Assembly (NCBI RefSeq): GCF_020382885.2
Contig: NC_058495.1
Location: forward strand, 8,425,627-8,489,626
DNA from: Scatophagus argus
Taxonomy: Eukaryota > Chordata > Actinopteri > Scatophagidae
Reading direction: 5' to 3'
DNA length: 64,000 nucleotides
Both the position numbers and the translations under genes were made by a program. The notes under the pieces are model-generated. The model searched no databases, was not told the origin of the DNA, and was given only the letters and a program-made list of their open reading frames with translations. Of the stretch, positions 1-18,402 are shown one piece after another. Position 1 is the first letter of the stretch. Each line of letters starts with the position of its first letter.

Positions 1-339
1 TAACTGAAGCTGCAGGTATCCGAGACTCACGCAGTCACACCACATCTCATTTTGCTGTTCTGTGCGTCTTGTGTGGAGAAAAGGAAACAACCATGCAAAC
101 CGCTTATTGGTGGCCTCCAAACATCTGCAGGCTGCCTTCACACCAATGGGGTCTGCCTGTCTGTCCACTCTCACATGTCCTGTAATCATGCTCCATGATA
201 ACCCATGAATGCAGGAGACAGGCCTGCTGTTCAACTGTCCTGTGTCAGGACACTGTAAACCAGGAGGTGTTGTGACATCATGTCATTGCATCATTTGTTG
301 ATGCTTAACTGATATAGGCTGTAAAACATTTTTTTTTCA

Positions 340-2599
<2,260 letters not shown>

Positions 2600-2600
<1 letters not shown>

Positions 2601-3030
2601 TACAAAAGTACAGCATTATCAGCAAATATAGGCCTACCTAAAGTATCAAAAGTAAAAGTAGTGTTTCAACACATGAATTGCTCATGTGACTGTAATATTC
2701 TGTCATTATTTTATTGTAGATACTAGAATATCATTGCAATAAGGAATTTTAATTATTTCCAGTTTGCTGATTTAGCCCGTGGTTCCCAATCTCCTTTCTC
2801 CAATGCAAAAATATTTGGAACAACTGATTTTATCCTGGGCAATACATTACATTTTAATAATGTTATCATACATATATATTTATAAAAAAAATCTGAACAA
2901 GAAACTTGAAGGCTTACAGTACAAAAAGTACAATATTCCTTTAAACTGTAGACAGGTTGAAACTGAGGTATGAGTACAGTTAAGGTATAAGAACCTCAGA
3001 ACTGTGCTTAAGTATAATTAGTTTGCACTT
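2600..3030 (-). repeat. TIR-type teleost interspersed repeat, copy 1 (minus, degenerate)
   Basis: The reverse complement has the phrases typical of a widespread teleost non-autonomous repeat. These are runs of GTACTTTTACTT with TTTGCTGATAAT near one end, and CTTAAGCACAGTTCTGAGG near the other. The same phrases recur in the copies at 5590 and 7580. It is diverged, has no intact coding capacity and its ends are approximate. Confidence 0.55.
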
Positions 3031-5589
3031 CTTCTTGAAAAATAATCCAACTGAGAATGCAAGAACTGTATTTGTTTTTAAATACAAAGCGATGTGTGAA
3101 AAGGTTGTACACCGTCAATATTATTATTCATAAAACTTTACTTAAAATATATTTTGTCGCCAGTGCTTTAAATGAAATGCTTTAAAGATGAATTACAATG
3201 TAGCACATAATATTTAAAGCAATGGCAACTTAACAATAGCTTGCAATAGTTCTAAACAGAAAAAATACTAATAAGAATCATGGATTATTACTGATATCAT
3301 TGTAATGCAAACAAAATATTAGACACAAATATAGACTTTGGCCCTGATGTTTTGGGGCTAGTCTTTCCTAAGTACAATACCATAAACTGAGAGAAAATTT
3401 AGGCATTTAGCTGTAGTTACAGAAAAAACAATTATTCTATAATTTTCTTTACCATCTTTTTCTATAATATCCCTGTCAAAATATAATGTAAAATGCACTG
3501 GTGAATAGCACATTGCATATTTATGCTCCACGTTCAGGGAAAATAAATGAATAGATCACAAACACAATAAATTCACAAATAATCAAAAGTGTTTACGCTT
3601 ATCTTTTCCGATCAAAGCGAAATGAAATACTATGCTTTTAGATTGAAATTATTATTAAGATACTTCCTGTTTCCTCCTTGCTGGTGCTTGACGCATCTGG
3701 AATGAAGCAGGGTTGAATCACATGATTGCCCGGAGCGTCATGAAGCAGAGGTACAGAAGGGGAGAGGCGCCCTCTTTGAAGCAAAATGAATATCAACCTT
3801 TCTGCCCAAAAATGATAAATCGCGCCGAGTGAACATGAATTAAGTTATAACAATTATCCAGAGTTATACATAAAAACACTTAATTCCATCACATGCATTT
3901 ATCGGCAATAAAAGGAATACTAATAATAGTAATGATAGTAAAAAGTGAAGCCCTCCTACACCAAAGCTCGTCAGTCAAGTCGTTCCATGCAGGGCATGAG
4001 GGCCTGGCAAAGGTTGGACAAAGTCATTGTTACAAGCCACAATAAGTCTCAAGTCTGGACTTTTAATGGGATGAGGATGCACTTGCAAGTCTTTTTTGAG
4101 TTTGTAAAGTCAGGTCTAAAATATTACAGTTTATGACTGGAATCTGACTCGAGTCCATGTCATGTGTCCACACCTATGGATCCTAGATAGGAAACTGGAT
4201 CACCCCTGCATCTTTATTTGGAAAAAAAAGGAAAAGAAAAAAAGTAGAATTAAATATAAATGAGTCAATGACACAGGAAAGAAGGAGCAGCTGGATGGTT
4301 TGACCAGTATGAAACTAATGTGAACTGCGTGCTATGGAGTTTGCAGCCACAGGGAGAATCAATGCAAAAGAGTTTTCAAGCTCGTCTGCAGGTTCATGGT
4401 GGCACAACACTTCACTAAGTCACAACATGTTATTTTTCACTTAAATACAAAACAACTCAGGACTTACACATTCTCAGGGTGTAACATATCTGACTGACTC
4501 ACAGGAACCTTAACCCTTAAAACAACGACTCTTACACTTGGGCCTCAATAAAAGGTAGGCTTTATGCATATTGGGATATGCCCACATCACTGCAGCCTTT
4601 AACTTATCACACCCACAAGTGTTCCTAGCTCTTAAGCGATTGTCTTATCTCACACATAAGGCCAAACTGCAATACTACCGCATGCTACATTTTAAAACAA
4701 TACACTGTTACCACCGTTACATCACATGACAGAATCTCCACAGTGATGGCGTGAGATAACAAACTACACCATCTCAATGACAAGTGAGCAACTTTATTAG
4801 CTGAGAAAGACCACAATTTGTGGCTGAAAGCTTAAGAAACAACATGTCGTTGATACTGACAGTGTTGTGAGATTTCTTGTCAAACTCGCTGTTCACTGTG
4901 ATACCCCCAGCAGTCTCTTCAGTTGGATAGTGACAAACCCCAATTTCTCAGCCTCACTAGTCTTTGTATTATAGATTGATGCAGTTACTTAGGTTTAAAT
5001 GACCGGAGAGTTTTTATGAACTCCCTTTAAACCCCATGACAAGGCTGATATTCAGATAAGTTATAGTGTTATTTAAATTGATTGATACAGTTTGAGAGAC
5101 TGATTCAGATTGCAATCTAAATGTCCTGTCAGCATAACTCACCTAATGGTGATCTGAACTTTTAAACGGTTCACTGTCCCCCCCAGGTCTCACGTGGATG
5201 CACGCAAACATTGCGCATCACAAATAATACACCCACTGACACAGTATGCAGTGCGCGCGCACACACACACACACCTCCCTCACCAAATACGTCAAAAGGC
5301 AAGGGAAAGAAGCTCAGGGCAAAACACATAAAGGTCATCAATGACAGCTAAATGCTACTGTGGCTCTCTAATGAAGCCCAACAGACAAGTGAAGAAATGA
5401 AGAAAAGACTTAAATCTGTGGAAGCAAGTTAAAGACAATCTTCAGATATGTCAGAACAATAAAAACTCTTCATGGCCTGTGATCTCAGCTTGTGCCTCTG
5501 TGGTTTGTCTCCTTAACAAACTCTGTATACTCAGAACAGGAAGTTAGTCTTTACTATCTGGTAAATACTCAAACAGTTGCATGTATATA
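3031..5589. other. Intergenic, no gene seen
   Basis: This is AT-rich sequence between the gnas promoter side and the next repeat. There are no open frames with recognisable protein content. A short purine-pyrimidine run of GC then CA units sits at about 5251-5273. I looked for NELFCD and CTSZ, which lie between GNAS and TUBB1 in human, and saw no exon of either. Confidence 0.6.
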
Positions 5590-6143
5590 CAGTGGTGGAA
5601 AGTAAGTAAGTTTACTCTCGTGCTTGAGGATTTCCATTAAATACTTCTTTCTACTTGTGCTCTATTAGAAAATATTTTTTACATTACTACATTTATGTAA
5701 CAGTTTTATTTACTTTTCAGATTAATAAGTCAAATAAAAAAAGCATGCAACTTTATGAAATGTATTGTTAAAGTTCAAACTACTGATGGCTCCTGACCTC
5801 TCAATATGGATTATAGTCACATTTCAGTTCCATAAAACACACATTTCCCCTCTTAAGTTCATAATTATTTTTAAAATACAGATGTATATTGTATTTATCT
5901 TCAGATTTATATTGTGACTCCAGGTTGGGAACCACTGAATAAAACTTGTATATAAAAGAGTTCAAAACTAGCTCCACCTCTAACAGTTATGTGTCGATGC
6001 ATCTGCACTTTTACTTTTGATATTTTGAGTACATTTCACTGATGATACTTCTGTACTTTTCTATACTTTTAAATACATGGCTTTTAATTGGATTATATTT
6101 GCACTGTAGTACTGAACTGGAGCAGCTACTCTTTCCACTGCTG
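5590..6143 (+). mobile_element. TIR-type non-autonomous DNA element, copy 2 (near full length)
   Basis: The element begins with CAGTGGTGGAAAGTAA and ends with CTTTCCACTGCTG. The last 13 bases are the reverse complement of the first 13 with two mismatches, so it has terminal inverted repeats. The interior repeats words such as TACTTTTACTTTTGATATTTTGAGTACA, typical of a high-copy teleost repeat. It is about 554 bp with no coding capacity, so it is a MITE-like passenger. The superfamily was not assigned, and the flanking target-site duplication is not clear. Confidence 0.65.
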
Positions 6144-6821
6144 CTGGTGCACCTGTGAAAACTGAACCCTTGCGCCTTTGCTTCCTACCTACTCAAAAGA
6201 TGGTGGTAGAAAATACAACTAATAACCACAGCAACAAGTGACAGTTTTACAGTATTGCAAGTGACACTAAGTACAGTATTTAAGTATGTGTGGCATTTCT
6301 GTATGTGTCTGTTATCTCGATCATCATCCTGTGCTTTAAGAATATTGTCTTAATTTGTGGATCCCTATCAGATCAATAGAATCTACCCATACACGACGAT
6401 TAGATATTTGTGTTTCTCACCAGATATCCTGGTAACAGATCTCAACAAAAGACAAAACTAAGTAGTGCGGAGTGACTGAAAGGTGAAGCTCCCAGATAGA
6501 AAAACATATTCACATATAAAAACTGCACACATCTGGAGAACGTGTAAATTCTTCGTAGCCAGGACAGAAACAGTTAAAGTCATTCAATTAGTACGCCGCA
6601 CGTTCTTTTCTCACAGCAGATGTTGTTGCTTGTCATAGCAGAAAAAGTGTATTAGGAATAAAATTGTCAAATGTTATCAATAACATTAATGGTGTCTCCG
6701 TTCTGTTCACGTGCCTCAGTGAGACAGGATGTCGAAACTAAGAGAAACCAAATGGAATTCAGCCATCATGAAATTTATTATTTACAACTGTTCTTCACAT
6801 TGTGATATGATAAAAACCCAC

Positions 6822-7036
6822 TGGTGGAACGGTGGTGTAGTGGTCAGTACTGTCGCCTTACAGTATGAGGGGTCCAGGGTCGAGTCCCGGTCTGGACCCT
6901 TCTGTGCAGGATTTGCAAGTTGTCCCTGTGCCTGCATGGGTTTTCTCTAAGTACTCAAGCTTCCTCCCACAGTCCAAAAAACATGCACATTCCCCCCTGC
7001 GATCCTGCACAGATAAAGCGATATAAATGGATGGAA
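6822..7036 (+). repeat. tRNA-like SINE-type teleost repeat
   Basis: The start, ACGGTGGTGTAGTGGTCAGTAC, resembles a polymerase III A box. About 35 bp on, CCAGGGTCGAGTCCCGG resembles a B box. The body then has the well-known teleost phrases GCATGGGTTTTCTC, TTCCTCCCACAGTCC and AAACATGCA. It ends in AAATGGATGGA. This is an interspersed repeat, not a functional tRNA gene, because no cloverleaf with paired acceptor arms forms. Confidence 0.75.
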
Positions 7037-7579
7037 AAGCCCCAATTCTAAGACCTAATCTCCAGTTGTCAAATCATCCTGCTAAGGTTCACTTACATTT
7101 TCATTCATCTAAAATACAACAATGTGAGCTTTATACTGAAGCATTAGAGACATTCCGACATTTCCTATCAGTCCCTTTATTCACATGTTGAAAAAGACTG
7201 GGCTGATATCATGTCATGTCTGTGATAGCCCTCTAGATGGTAGCATCTCTCATACATAATTTCCCAACTGCTCCAAGTTTTATTCCATTATTATTACTCC
7301 TACGTTGGCCTAAACGTAAACTGTTTTGTAACATTTGCCACGAAAAGGCAGCAAATTGTCATATTACGTCTTTTAGGCAAAGTATTTCTGCTATTTTTGA
7401 CATGTAAAACTATTCCTTCATGTCTAGCATTGAAACATGTTTTGTGTGTGTGTTTGTGTGTGTGTGTGGTATAACCATAATGTAGTTAATCAAATGGGTG
7501 TTATCTCACACTGGCCAGAGAAAGACTTTCATTCATCATCGCCATATTTCCTTCCTGTTTTTGGTCAGTGGCACAGCTT

Positions 7580-7790
7580 CAGTGGTGGAAAGTAACTAAG
7601 TAGGCTACGTTTAGTCAGCTACATTACTTATGTACAATATTTTCTGCTACTTTGTACTTCTACTCAATACATTTCAGAGGCACATAGTGTACTTTTTACT
7701 CCACTACATTTATTTGTCAACTTATGTCACTAGTTACTACAGATTTAATAATACAAAATATAATCAAGACATGAATGATGATGTAATGCT
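7580..7790 (+). mobile_element. TIR-type non-autonomous element, copy 3 (3' truncated)
   Basis: It starts with the same CAGTGGTGGAAAGTAACTAAG end as the element at 5590. It continues with TACTTTGTACTTCTACTC and TACTTTTTACTCCACTACATTTATTTG. The right end is lost where a different repeat begins near 7795. It has no coding capacity. Confidence 0.65.
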
Positions 7791-7794
7791 ACAG

Positions 7795-7880
7795 ATTCAA
7801 ATAAAACTTTATTGATCCCTGTGAGGATATTCACAAATATATAAAGTATATGAAGTACATAAAGTGTATGAAGTACAGTT
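7795..7880 (-). repeat. LINE-like 3' tail (minus)
   Basis: On the minus strand the segment reads GGGATCAATAAAGTTTTATT, the phrase that ends many teleost non-LTR retrotransposon copies. It is only a fragment and abuts the truncated TIR element. Confidence 0.45.
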
Positions 7881-8385
7881 CAAGCGCCCCCAGTTTCATA
7901 AGTAAAGAGATAACCACATTAACTTGATATAAATTGTTCTTCCACCTCCCCACAGCTCACATATGTGTTTAAGCCATGTGGAACCAAAATAATAATGATG
8001 ATTGTTGTACATCAATAATCTCTCATAATTCTTTAAATTATGATATTCTAACAAAAGAGATGTTATGAAGTTCTGGTATTAGTTCCTTCACCAAATTTTC
8101 ACAGTTTTACACCAGAAGAATTACTACATGCCTTTTCCATTATTGAAAATTAAATTTTATGCAGCTGAATGATTTTGTTGTAGTTTACATGACATACCAT
8201 GAACAAGCAAAATTAAACATTCACAACAAAACATAAAGTGGCATATTGAGAGACACGGAAGGCCTACATGAACTAGCTAAAAAGTACAAAAGTGTGGCAA
8301 ACCCCCCTCATATAAAAATTTGTTTACACTTGCTAAGTTACGATTGTCATTATGTAAAGAGTTTTCACACCGCGGGGTGACTTCC

Positions 8386-8425
8386 TGACATCACTGATGA
8401 CATCATTTCTGTTACTGTTTAAAAG
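8386..8425 (+). promoter_or_regulatory. tubb1 proximal promoter: CRE/ATF-like pair and TATA-like box
   Basis: Two TGACATCA octamers lie at 8386-8393 and 8398-8405, spaced 12 bp start to start. Each is one base from the CRE/ATF palindrome TGACGTCA. A TTTAAAAG TATA-like box follows at 8418-8425, about 66 bp before the tubb1 ATG. An inverted ETS core (CTTCCTG) overlaps the first octamer. The motifs are visible, but their function is inferred from position. Confidence 0.4.
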
Positions 8426-8490
8426 ACTGGTCGGAGGACTGAAACCTATTGGAGACACCCAGCTGCTCTGTTTACTGTAGCCTCATCATC

Positions 8491-11400
8491 ATGCGTGAGA
8501 TTGTACATCTGCAAATTGGACAATGTGGCAACCAGATCGGCTCAAAGGTAATAAAAAAGAATAAAATTCTAATTCCTCTGTTAAAGTTATAATGTGCATT
8601 AGGCCTGACTTTGATGACACTGTTGAGACTTTGATATAAAGTTCTGTCAGCCTAAATCAAAACTACGTCATTTTGACAAAAATATTAACGACACACGTGT
8701 TTGAAAGAATTATCATGTTCATGCGACATTGATTGTGTAAATATAAATAAATAAAACTTGGATGGTGTTTGGAGCCACTCACAGTTGCGACTGGCGCAGG
8801 GTGTTCCCTGTCAAGTCAGGGAGAAGATAAGAGCCACAGCAAGACTAGCATGGGTGGGACATTTTTATCATGGCTAACATGAAACAAGAAAGAAAAACTA
8901 CAAGATTATACAGCTAAAGTAACACACAGTGCTTATTAGAAGTGAGGAATGTAGTGGTGTAAAGATCAAGTTACTCGAGTTATTATTCTTCTCTTATTCT
9001 GAGTATCTTTAACAGTTTATTGTGTTCAGCAGGTATTCTTAATCTCAAGATCATGACCTACCACATGAATGTTTATGTGTTTCAACTCAGCAGTTACTAA
9101 GCAGGGACGCATTTTGCATCACCCATCTGGGACAGAGTCGGTGTAAACATAGATTTGGCAGTCAAAAAATAATTGAAGATGTGTATACACACATGTATAT
9201 ATAAAATAATTTCCTCTTTGCCCAACTGCATAAAACAAATCAACACAGATGTTTCATAAGAAAGCAACTAAATCGAGACTGAGAGGTAAAAGTTAAAAAC
9301 AGAGAACTACAATTGTTGCCTAAAAATGTCGTCTGTGTTTTCTGGGAAATTCTTTTGTCTCCTTAATTCTTTTTGTCTCTCTTGAATTATGTTGATATAA
9401 TAATTATTTCTTCTTTGCTTCTGTCTTTCTAGTTTTGGGAAGTGATCAGTGATGAGCATGGGCTCAATGCAACAGGCATCTATGAGGGAGACAGCGACCT
9501 CCAACTGGAGAGAGTCAACGTCTACTTCAACGAGGCACATGGTAATAGAGAGGCTCCCCAACATAGACTCCAGATTGTTCTGCTAACAGCTGCAGTTTTC
9601 TTTCTAACTGAAGTTGTTGTTAAAGTGTTATTTTTAAATATTATTGCTCTTAAACTTTGACACAAAATGAGGGTATATTTATGTTCAAGAAGCCTGTTTC
9701 TGGTGATATTAGTAATGCATTTTCATTCTGTTCACAGGTGGTAAATATGTCCCCAGGGCTCTGCTCGTTGACCTGGAGCCTGGTACAATGGACAGTGTAA
9801 GAGGAAGCCGCATCGGGGGCCTTTTTAGACCCGACAACTTCATCCATGGTGAGACAAATCACAGTCATACTGAGGAATACCAAGACAGTCCTGCTTTTGT
9901 GTGGCTATATGAAAGCATTTTGTTAATAATTATGCAGAAAAGGAGAGACACCACTAAGCTTCAGACAATCATGGTAGTCTGCATTATTGGGTTCTGTGGC
10001 TATAAATGCCTCTCAAATGCTATAGGAATAACTCCTACATCTAAATTGTATCATGTCAATGTTGGATGATGTTTCAGAAAATATGTGAAAATGAACACAA
10101 ATTTTACCACATCAAATTGCAACACAAAAATATCACCAGAACTGAAGCTATTCAATAAAAGACACGTGGAAACATATTTAGTGACAACACAGAATTGAGA
10201 ATCTTAAAGACTGGTATACTTTGTAGTTGTAGACTTCAATCAACTGAACACTCATTGTCACCCGGAAAGTGTAAGAAATATGAAAGGCTCTCTCTAGAGC
10301 CAGTGTTTGGTTTGTCCATTCTGGGCTATTGCAGAAACATGGTGGTGCACCATGGTGGACTCGGTGGAAAAAGACCCGCTCCCTTTATAGATATAAAGGC
10401 TTATTAAAAGGTAACAAAAACACAGTGCCCCTAAAGCCCTCATGCTGGACCTTTAGAGATATTGTATATTTCCCTTCCCTTTACAAATGAGCGAATTAGA
10501 TTAACTTAGGCATTTTTATTGTGCTGTTACAGGGAACTCGGGGGCTGGGAATAACTGGGCTAAGGGCCACTACACAGAGGGAGCAGAGCTGGTGGATCAG
10601 GTGATCGACAGGGTGAGGAACGAGAGTGAAAGCTGTGATTGCCTGCAGGGCTTCCAGCTGGTTCACTCATTGGGGGGTGGCACTGGCTCTGGCATGGGAA
10701 CGCTCATCATCAACAAGATCAGAGAGGAGTACCCTGACCGCATCATGAACAGCTTCAGCATCATGCCCTCCCCTAAGGTCTCTGACACGGTGGTGGAGCC
10801 CTACAATGCCACCCTGTCAGTCCACCAACTCCTGGAGAACACGGACGAGACCTTCTGCATCGACAACGAGGCCCTCTACGACATCTGTTTCCGCACGCTG
10901 AAACTGACCACTCCTACTTACGGGGACCTCAACCACTTGGTCTGCATGACCATGAGTGGGGTCACGACATCTCTGAGGTTCCCAGGACAGCTGAACGCAG
11001 ACCTGAGGAAGCTGGCTGTCAACATGGTGCCTTTCCCTCGCCTCCACTTCTTCATGCCCGGCTTTGCCCCCCTGACGGCCCGTGGCAGCCAACAGTATCG
11101 AGCCCTAACGGTGCCTGAGCTCACCCAGCAGATGTTTGATGCTCGCAACATGATGACGGCATGTGACCCAAGGCGGGGGCGCTATCTCACAGTTGCTGGC
11201 ATGTTCCGTGGCCAGATGTCTACCAAGCAGGTAGATGAACAGATGCTTGCGATGCAGCAGAAAAACAGCAACTACTTTGTGGACTGGATCCCCCATAATG
11301 TCAAGGTTGCTGTGTGTGACATCCCACCCCGAGGCCTCAAAATGGCCTCCACCTTCATCGGCAATAACACAGCCATTCAAGAGATATTCCGTCGTGTGGG

Positions 11401-11677
11401 TGAGCAGTTCTCCCTGATGTTCAGACGCAAAGCTTTTCTCCACTGGTACACAGGAGAAGGTATGGATGAAATGGAGTTCACTGAGGCAGAGAGCAACCTC
11501 AACGATCTGGTGTCAGAGTACCAGCAGTACCAAGATGCCACTGCTGATCAAGATTGGGAAGCAGAGGAAGAAGAAGAGGGGGAACCCTCATCGACAGTGA
11601 CAACAAAAGTTCAGTCTCAGGTGGAAGTTAAACCGGAATCAGTGACAGAAAAGAGCAAAGATACTGTAGATGAGTAG
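8491..11677 (+). CDS. tubb1: tubb1, class VI beta-tubulin (4 exons, 473 aa)
   Basis: This is a beta-tubulin, the GTP-binding microtubule subunit. Exons are 8491-8547, 9433-9541, 9738-9848 and 10533-11677, totalling 1422 nt in one phase. Visible features are the MREI start (tubulin mRNA autoregulation motif), [10 protein letters not shown], the GGGTGSG nucleotide loop, the [15 protein letters not shown] segment with the position-172 serine, and [29 protein letters not shown] matches human TUBB1, where other classes have Gln for this Asn. [10 protein letters not shown] has Ser at the position-239 site, as in classes III, V and VI. TUBB1 is the platelet/thrombocyte isotype in mammals. The tail is unusual: an acidic EAEEEEEGE run is followed by about 30 extra residues, giving 473 aa against 451 in human. 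Head-to-tail with prelid3b. Confidence 0.93.
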
Positions 11678-13200
11678 AGAGCATAGGGCTTACAGAGTGG
11701 TGTGTAGCTTTGACACCTTGTTGCAAGGGTATGGAAAATATATGTTAGATTTTTGATCTGAGAAGGAATTTTTATTTTGTGGTTTTAATATATGCCTATG
11801 GTTGATAGCTTTTACTTGATCAAAGGTGTGGTGACATTTAAACAATAGTGCTTATTATGTTGTATTCTTAAAATTATTTGTAAACTTGCATAGAGTCAAG
11901 TTATTTTTTTATAGTAAATATTTGAAATCATGGGAATTTTGCATGTATATATATTCAGAGTTTAATGTTCTGCCAGCTCTACAATCCGCAGCCATAAAAA
12001 TAAAATTGTGATATTTATACTGTTTGAGAAATATTTTTTTCAGACCTACAGTATGTGTTGCTTTGAGTCTTTCTGAATCTAAGTTATTGGACTGTAATTA
12101 AAAACAGTAAAACCAAAGAGTTTAAGTGTCATTACAACCCTTAAAATAACATAATACTTTGCATTTTCACTCAGTTTTGTCATTTGAATTTGAACTGGAA
12201 TTTAACTAAGCTCCGCCGCTGTGACGGACAGTACTCTGACACAGTGATAGTGACATTGTTCAAGGTTGTCATACAGTTTCCTCCCACTGTCACAAGTCTG
12301 GGACATAGAGATTACACATAACTTGGCCAGAGTGTCTGCACTTTGAGATAAAAACACATGGCATGAAGTTGGCCCTGCACAACAGTCCGTTAGACTCATT
12401 TACTGGAATGAGGGAGATTGTAGTGCATGTAACCCACATGTGAATATAGGCTATGGGGGCAGATGCAGTATTGCCACACAGAAGGTAATCTGTTTAAAGC
12501 TACAAGGTGCAAATGGGGTAAGAAGCCAGCACTTAGTGGACAGCTAACCTTAAATTTGCATATACCTGAACATGACCAGTTTAACCGCTCAACCAAAGAG
12601 TCATTTTCCTCCTTTGTCTCATTACAATATTTTTTTATAGTGTAGACAAAGTAAAATGATTATTTTTCTAAGTAACTGACAAGAAAAAAGCTATGACTTT
12701 GAGAATGTCTGAAAAAAATATTGAGTTGTTTATTTCAAGATAGGGCTCGTTAAAAGGGTCCTGCAGTTGACGTGTTTGAAAATCATCAAAGCTGGCTTCT
12801 CTAACTTAGCTCATAAATCCTATGGGTTTCTCTCCTCAGACTAAAATTACATACACCATCAAATATTGCACCTAATTAGACATATTTAACAAAAATACCA
12901 ATGAGATGTCCTTAAAGTTTGAGCACTTTGTTGGTCCTGCGTCAACAGCCCCTCTGTCTCTCTTTGTCTCAGGGTTGCAGAGGAGAACTTTCAACCTTCA
13001 CTGCGCTGAATTGTGTAACATGAAAGGTCATACGGCTGACATACTCAGATTGTAGGTTACAAGGCCAAATATATACTGAATGCTATAAGCTGAGGCGACA
13101 GCATTCATTTGCTTTTCTGCGTTCAGTTAAGTCGTTTATCCGAGCTCGAGTTTAAATGTGAAATAGCCTATTTTTAATTCACTAATATCAGTTGACTTAT
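11678..13200. other. tubb1 3' UTR and intergenic spacer
   Basis: This is AT-rich sequence after the tubb1 stop, with a polyadenylation signal near 12,000, then spacer up to the prelid3b promoter. In human, ATP5F1E sits between TUBB1 and PRELID3B. I looked for its short reading frame on both strands and did not see it. No other feature is evident. Confidence 0.6.
11999..12004 (+). terminator. tubb1 polyadenylation signal
   Basis: AATAAA lies 322 bp after the tubb1 stop, on the correct strand, in AT-rich 3' UTR-like sequence. It is the first canonical hexamer that I see downstream. Confidence 0.6.
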
Positions 13201-13218
13201 GCGGCATTCACTGACTAG

Positions 13219-13226
13219 CGGAAGTG
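13219..13226 (+). promoter_or_regulatory. ETS/GABP site in prelid3b promoter
   Basis: CGGAAGTG is the full ETS/GABP core, about 160 bp before the prelid3b ATG. Such sites are common in TATA-less promoters of mitochondrial genes. No TATA box is seen nearby, which fits a housekeeping promoter. Confidence 0.45.
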
Positions 13227-13387
13227 CGTCACTAATACTACTCATGTGACTGCCTTGGGAGTGGGAGGAGACTTGCGGATGTCTTTCAACGTGGTTCATC
13301 TCCTTCAGTCAGTGTGCTTGTAGCTGCCTACCGGCAAATCCGCTTTTTCACAGCTTCGGTCACCAGCTTCGGTCCAGTAGTTAAACC

Positions 13388-17118
<3,731 letters not shown>

Positions 17119-18402
17119 CACCTGCCTCTCCTTTCTGGAAGAGTCTGAGACAAAGTGCATGTCGGTACAACCTGCCTCCCTTTATGATGCTCTGGTGCTG
17201 TTTTGATACTCTGGAGTTTTTGTATTATTTAAGGGTACAATTCAGTCATTTCATATACTTTACTATCTACATTAGATATATTTTTTAATACCAAACAGCA
17301 ACATAAAGGGATTCCGTGGAGTGTTTTCAGGCGATGCAGCATTGCTGGACCACAAGGTTGGAGAGACGTGGGGAAGAAAAGTGTGTTGCATGTTCAGGGA
17401 CAGAACCACTGTGTTTGGAAACAGCATTGAAGCTTTGGCAAAGAGGTGCCAGAGCACCTGGTGAACTGAAAACACAAGAAAAGCGCCAAAGTGCAAAAAC
17501 ACTTCTTTTTTTTGTCCAGCCCCTTGAAAGCACCTTTACCAGCTGTGGTTTCACCTGGTCAAAAAGACATCAAAATGCCAGCAAGTCTTGTCTCACATGA
17601 ACTCTGTGTTTACAGACAGAGTGACAGGGCTAACCGTTATGGTGAGGGGTTTATACATGATTGTGACAGGATGACAGAAAACAATGCCTTGTTAAGGCAG
17701 GGATCAAGTACAATGCATGTCAGGGTGGTTTCAGGTGTCAGAGAGTAAATGGTTGGGTTGATTAACACGATATTGAAATGTTTCACCATCAGGTTTATTT
17801 GTATAGGAAAGCCATCTCAATGTTTTCTTGCAGGACCTCAGCAATAACAAGACTCTCTGTATTTTGTTATTATGTGATGACTAATATTGTTATTAAAGTA
17901 TTTAAGTGAAGGGATCAAAATAATTTTCATATTAGGTGGAAGACCTTCTCAAATGTTGAGTTAGTTCCATACTGTAGCTAAACCTGTTTGCTGAACTCAG
18001 ACAGTTTTATCAGTAAACAGTCCTCAGCATGTCTTCTCTGTATATTTGTGCACTTACAAATTAATATATTTTAACATAAAAAGCTGCTAAACATGCTGAC
18101 AGTACTGATAATCTGTGGATATTCTGGTATCACCCTTTAAGAGAGTAAATGTGGTTACAGTTTGCATTTGAGGTGGTCTTCATATAATGGACAGCTGTTT
18201 GGTGATGGTGAAAGCTTTAGTTTCTTTTAATATATTTCTTTTTTTTTATTACCTGTAACAGGAATATTTATTGAAGAAATGGTTGGTAGTGAAGTAGTGA
18301 GGTGTGATATCATCTTTAGTTAAAAATTGTAAATTATGCATTTTGTACCTCTAGGTAAAAACAAAACAAATGGGTTTACCAAGTTCAAAATGTGACAATA
18401 AA
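17119..18402 (+). other. prelid3b 3' UTR
   Basis: This is the sequence between the prelid3b stop and the canonical AATAAA at 18397-18402. It is not protein-like, becomes AT-rich towards its end, and has no competing gene. Its extent is inferred from the polyadenylation signal. Confidence 0.5.
18397..18402 (+). terminator. prelid3b polyadenylation signal
   Basis: AATAAA occurs in a GACAATAAAATG context, about 1.28 kb after the stop. An earlier weaker ATTAAA near 17,893 could give a shorter transcript. Confidence 0.5.

Noticed and set aside
6822-6900. tRNA gene
   Set aside because: A- and B-box-like words are present, but no paired acceptor stem or intact anticodon arm forms. The downstream sequence is that of a known teleost interspersed repeat.
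10817-11443. Minus-strand frames across tubb1 exon 4
   Set aside because: They are antisense shadows of the tubulin coding sequence.
11678-13387. atp5f1e between tubb1 and prelid3b
   Set aside because: Expected from human order, but no frame encoding the short conserved epsilon subunit start (MVAYWRQAG-like) was seen on either strand.
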